Source: SURF-21 sp964462595
Lineage (GTDB): Bacteria > Actinomycetota > Geothermincolia > Geothermincolales > RBG-13-55-18
DNA: 5,728 nt
Assembly (NCBI GenBank): GCA_964462595.1
Contig: CAYWXM010000003.1
Location: 1 to 5,728 of the forward strand
Reading direction: 5' to 3'
In this document: piece after piece, positions 5,701-5,728 of the stretch
Layout: each line of letters starts with the position of its first letter
Position numbering within the stretch: position 1 is the stretch's first letter
Position numbers and translations under genes: made by a program
Notes under the pieces: model-generated
Told to the model about the DNA's origin: nothing
Database searches by the model: none
What the model saw: the letters and a program-made list of their open reading frames with translations, nothing else

Positions 5701-5728
5701 GCACGAGCAGGTCACCACCTTCGACGTA
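2621..5728 (+). CDS. Secreted multi-repeat surface protein, 3' end outside window
   Basis: This is a single open frame of 1036 codons with no stop before the window edge; I know no assigned function. A signal peptide covers residues 1-31: R2 and R5, a hydrophobic core (V7-L20), and a likely signal peptidase I cut at A-M-A|S-E-W. Residues 34-707 hold 13 tandem units averaging 52 residues, each W-x-Q-V-N-x-D-G-F-G ... M-A-V-Y-D-D-G ... L-Y-x-G-T ... G-C-[EQ]-V-W. Residues 710-780 and 784-854 are two copies of an InlB-B-like 'bacterial repeat'. Residues 855-865 are a Pro/Thr linker. From W866 on come W-Y-L-A-E-G units with a 103-residue period, similar to the DUF5719-type modules I recall from actinobacterial secreted proteins. 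The 13-unit part is probably beta-propeller-like, and the rest a stalk or wall-proximal region. Any catalytic domain or anchor would lie past the edge. Long antisense frames over this gene are shadows of its GC-rich repetitive codons. The coding call is firm; the role is unknown. Confidence 0.9.
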   Translation, partial: MRPGRNVSVLICALLAALLLFPALPAERAMASEWVQVAKRGISEDYNRAQIGAQCSAVLDSTLYVGTEEHVAYGIGCQVWGWDGTEWSRASEEGFGDPENEAVSAIAAYDSTLYAGTFNLHGCQVWRHDGPGPGDWTLINNQGFGLGIQKLDSFAVFDDGNGERLYAGAGGRVCRWDGPGAADWTQVNEDGFGNTDYLEAASMIVADVGFGDELYVGTGESSPYGCQVWRYVGPDDWMQVNVDGFGAANPGWKRTVDSFAEYGSQLYAGVNDYTDGCGIWRYDGPDPDDWTMVSEDGFGDNGLKFASDLSVFDDGGGDDLYACTSNPAARVWRRDGPGTGDWTQLNTDGFTGDNNNGSYAMAAYDDGSGTKLYAGTSNWFEGCEVWSWDGADWTQINLDGFGEPLNRNVCSLAVYDGGGGGGAMLYAGTRNYNQGCEVWRYDGPDPGDWTQVNADGFGDPNNRNAECMAVYDDGSGEKLYVGTSNETDTWETTGCEVWSYDGSDWEQVNPDGFGSLANQIASSMAVYDDGLGERLYVGTNNTSGGCEVWRYDDPGTGAWFQVGAGGFGAADNVNAACMATFNDRSGEKLYTATYNDVDGCQVWRWDGASWEQINQDGFGDGDNYSAASMAVFDDGEGDALYAGTYKTSYGCEVWRYDTPGADDWTQVNSDGFGSGYNTDATSMAVYGGGLYAATYNDSLGCEVWKLTSQLTVTASVSGGGGAVSPASQQVDWDGQATIDLIPNEGYHVASITDNGVPAEIADPYVIENVQEDHIVVVTFAINTYSVTASVSGGHGKVSPATQQVNWGGTATVDLIPDEGYHVASITDNGVPAAVADPYVIKDVQKDHIVVVAFAEDEPPPVPTTTWYLAEGCTAGDFETWILVQNPGDDAVTIDITFMTGSGPVDGPQDFPVAPNSRTSFNAGLFVTDWDVSTKVEATGGEIICERAMYGGGRTWAHDSIGVTAPSNVWYLAEGSTAGGMETWVLVQNPNEVAVTVDLTLMTADGEVKPAAFQGVQIPANSRMTFPVHEQVTTFDV
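2720..4732 (+). repeat. Thirteen ~52-residue W/DGFG/LYxGT/CEVW repeats
   Basis: The first tryptophan of each unit falls at residues 34, 87, 136, 184, 237, 290, 342, 393, 449, 505, 559, 610 and 664, a spacing of 48-56. The last unit closes with C-E-V-W at 701-704. Unit 1 is degenerate (W-V-Q-V-A-K-R-G-I). From memory, related repeats with T-G-A-E-V-W and N-G-Y-L-Y-x-G-T occur in secreted proteins of several bacterial phyla. They are likely to form four-stranded blades. Confidence 0.85.
4748..5182 (+). repeat. Two tandem InlB-B-like repeats
   Basis: Each copy runs [LY]-x-V-T-A-S-V-S-G-G ... V-S-P-A-[ST]-Q-Q-V ... L-I-P-[ND]-E-G-Y-H-V-A-S-I-T-D-N-G-V-P-A ... D-H-I-V-V-V-x-F-A. This matches the pattern of the 'bacterial repeat'/divergent InlB B-repeat class found in surface proteins. 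The second copy starts 74 codons after the first. At the DNA level, 35 bases at 4850-4884 are identical to 5072-5106. Confidence 0.85.
5216..5728 (+). repeat. W-Y-L-A-E-G modules, second one cut by window end
   Basis: Unit 1 (W866) and unit 2 (W969) share W-Y-L-A-E-G-[CS]-T-A-G-x-x-E-T-W-[IV]-L-V-Q-N-P, then V-T-[IV]-D-[IL]-T-[FL]-M-T, then P-[AN]-x-S-R. The 103-residue period implies that unit 2 continues about 35 residues past the edge, with perhaps more units. Such beta-rich modules are usually found near the C-terminus of large secreted actinobacterial proteins (from memory). Confidence 0.8.

Noticed and set aside
4748..5704. 318-residue open frame on the minus strand
   Set aside because: It lies antisense to the secreted repeat protein, has no ribosome binding site, and its composition (rich in H, V, G, R, and itself repetitive) is simply the complement of the GC-rich repeated codons.

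Overview
The window is high-GC bacterial DNA with normal Shine-Dalgarno sites and several protein families common in Gram-positive-type bacteria and Actinomycetota. The best clue to the host is the C-terminal module of the last gene (W-Y-L-A-E-G ... W-x-L-V-Q-N-P, about 103 residues per unit). I associate this module from memory with secreted proteins of deep-branching, often metagenomic, Actinomycetota. That placement is an inference.

Layout. Positions 1-359 contain no gene I can support, only a few small inverted repeats. A REP-like sequence head lies at 360-375. The minus-strand gene at 412-1146 encodes a PlsC-type 1-acyl-glycerol-3-phosphate acyltransferase, with a possible terminator hairpin just after its stop. 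Positions 1351-1545 look like a deletion scar: the first residues of a PIN-domain toxin gene (+ strand) abut the first ~44 codons of a gene resembling HEPN-type proteins (- strand), both cut at about position 1410. Next is an intact two-gene toxin-antitoxin operon: an AbrB/MazE-type antitoxin (1604-1864) overlaps by four bases (ATGA) a VapC-like PIN toxin with all four acidic catalytic residues (1861-2262). It is preceded by an AT-rich promoter carrying a perfect 8-bp inverted repeat that overlaps the -10 box.

Positions 2263-2620 are a busy intergenic region. It holds three copies of a ~23-26 bp REP-like repeat (one inverted, two direct), a perfect 13-bp tandem duplication, a perfect TATAAT box with a small palindrome upstream, a perfect 17-bp tandem duplication that creates competing hairpins, and a strong ribosome binding site.

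That site drives the main feature of the window, one open frame from 2621 to the right edge (1036 codons, no stop). It encodes a secreted mosaic protein: a signal peptide, then 13 tandem ~52-residue units (W-x-Q-V-N-x-D-G-F-G ... L-Y-x-G-T ... G-C-E-V-W), two 74-residue repeats resembling the InlB-B/'bacterial repeat' class, a proline-rich linker, and at least one and a half ~103-residue W-Y-L-A-E-G units. The function is unknown. The architecture suggests an extracellular or surface protein with a beta-propeller-like head on a repetitive stalk.

The acyltransferase acts in phospholipid synthesis and has no evident link to its neighbours. The region from 1351 to 2620 looks like an accessory, rearrangement-prone spot between two chromosomal genes.
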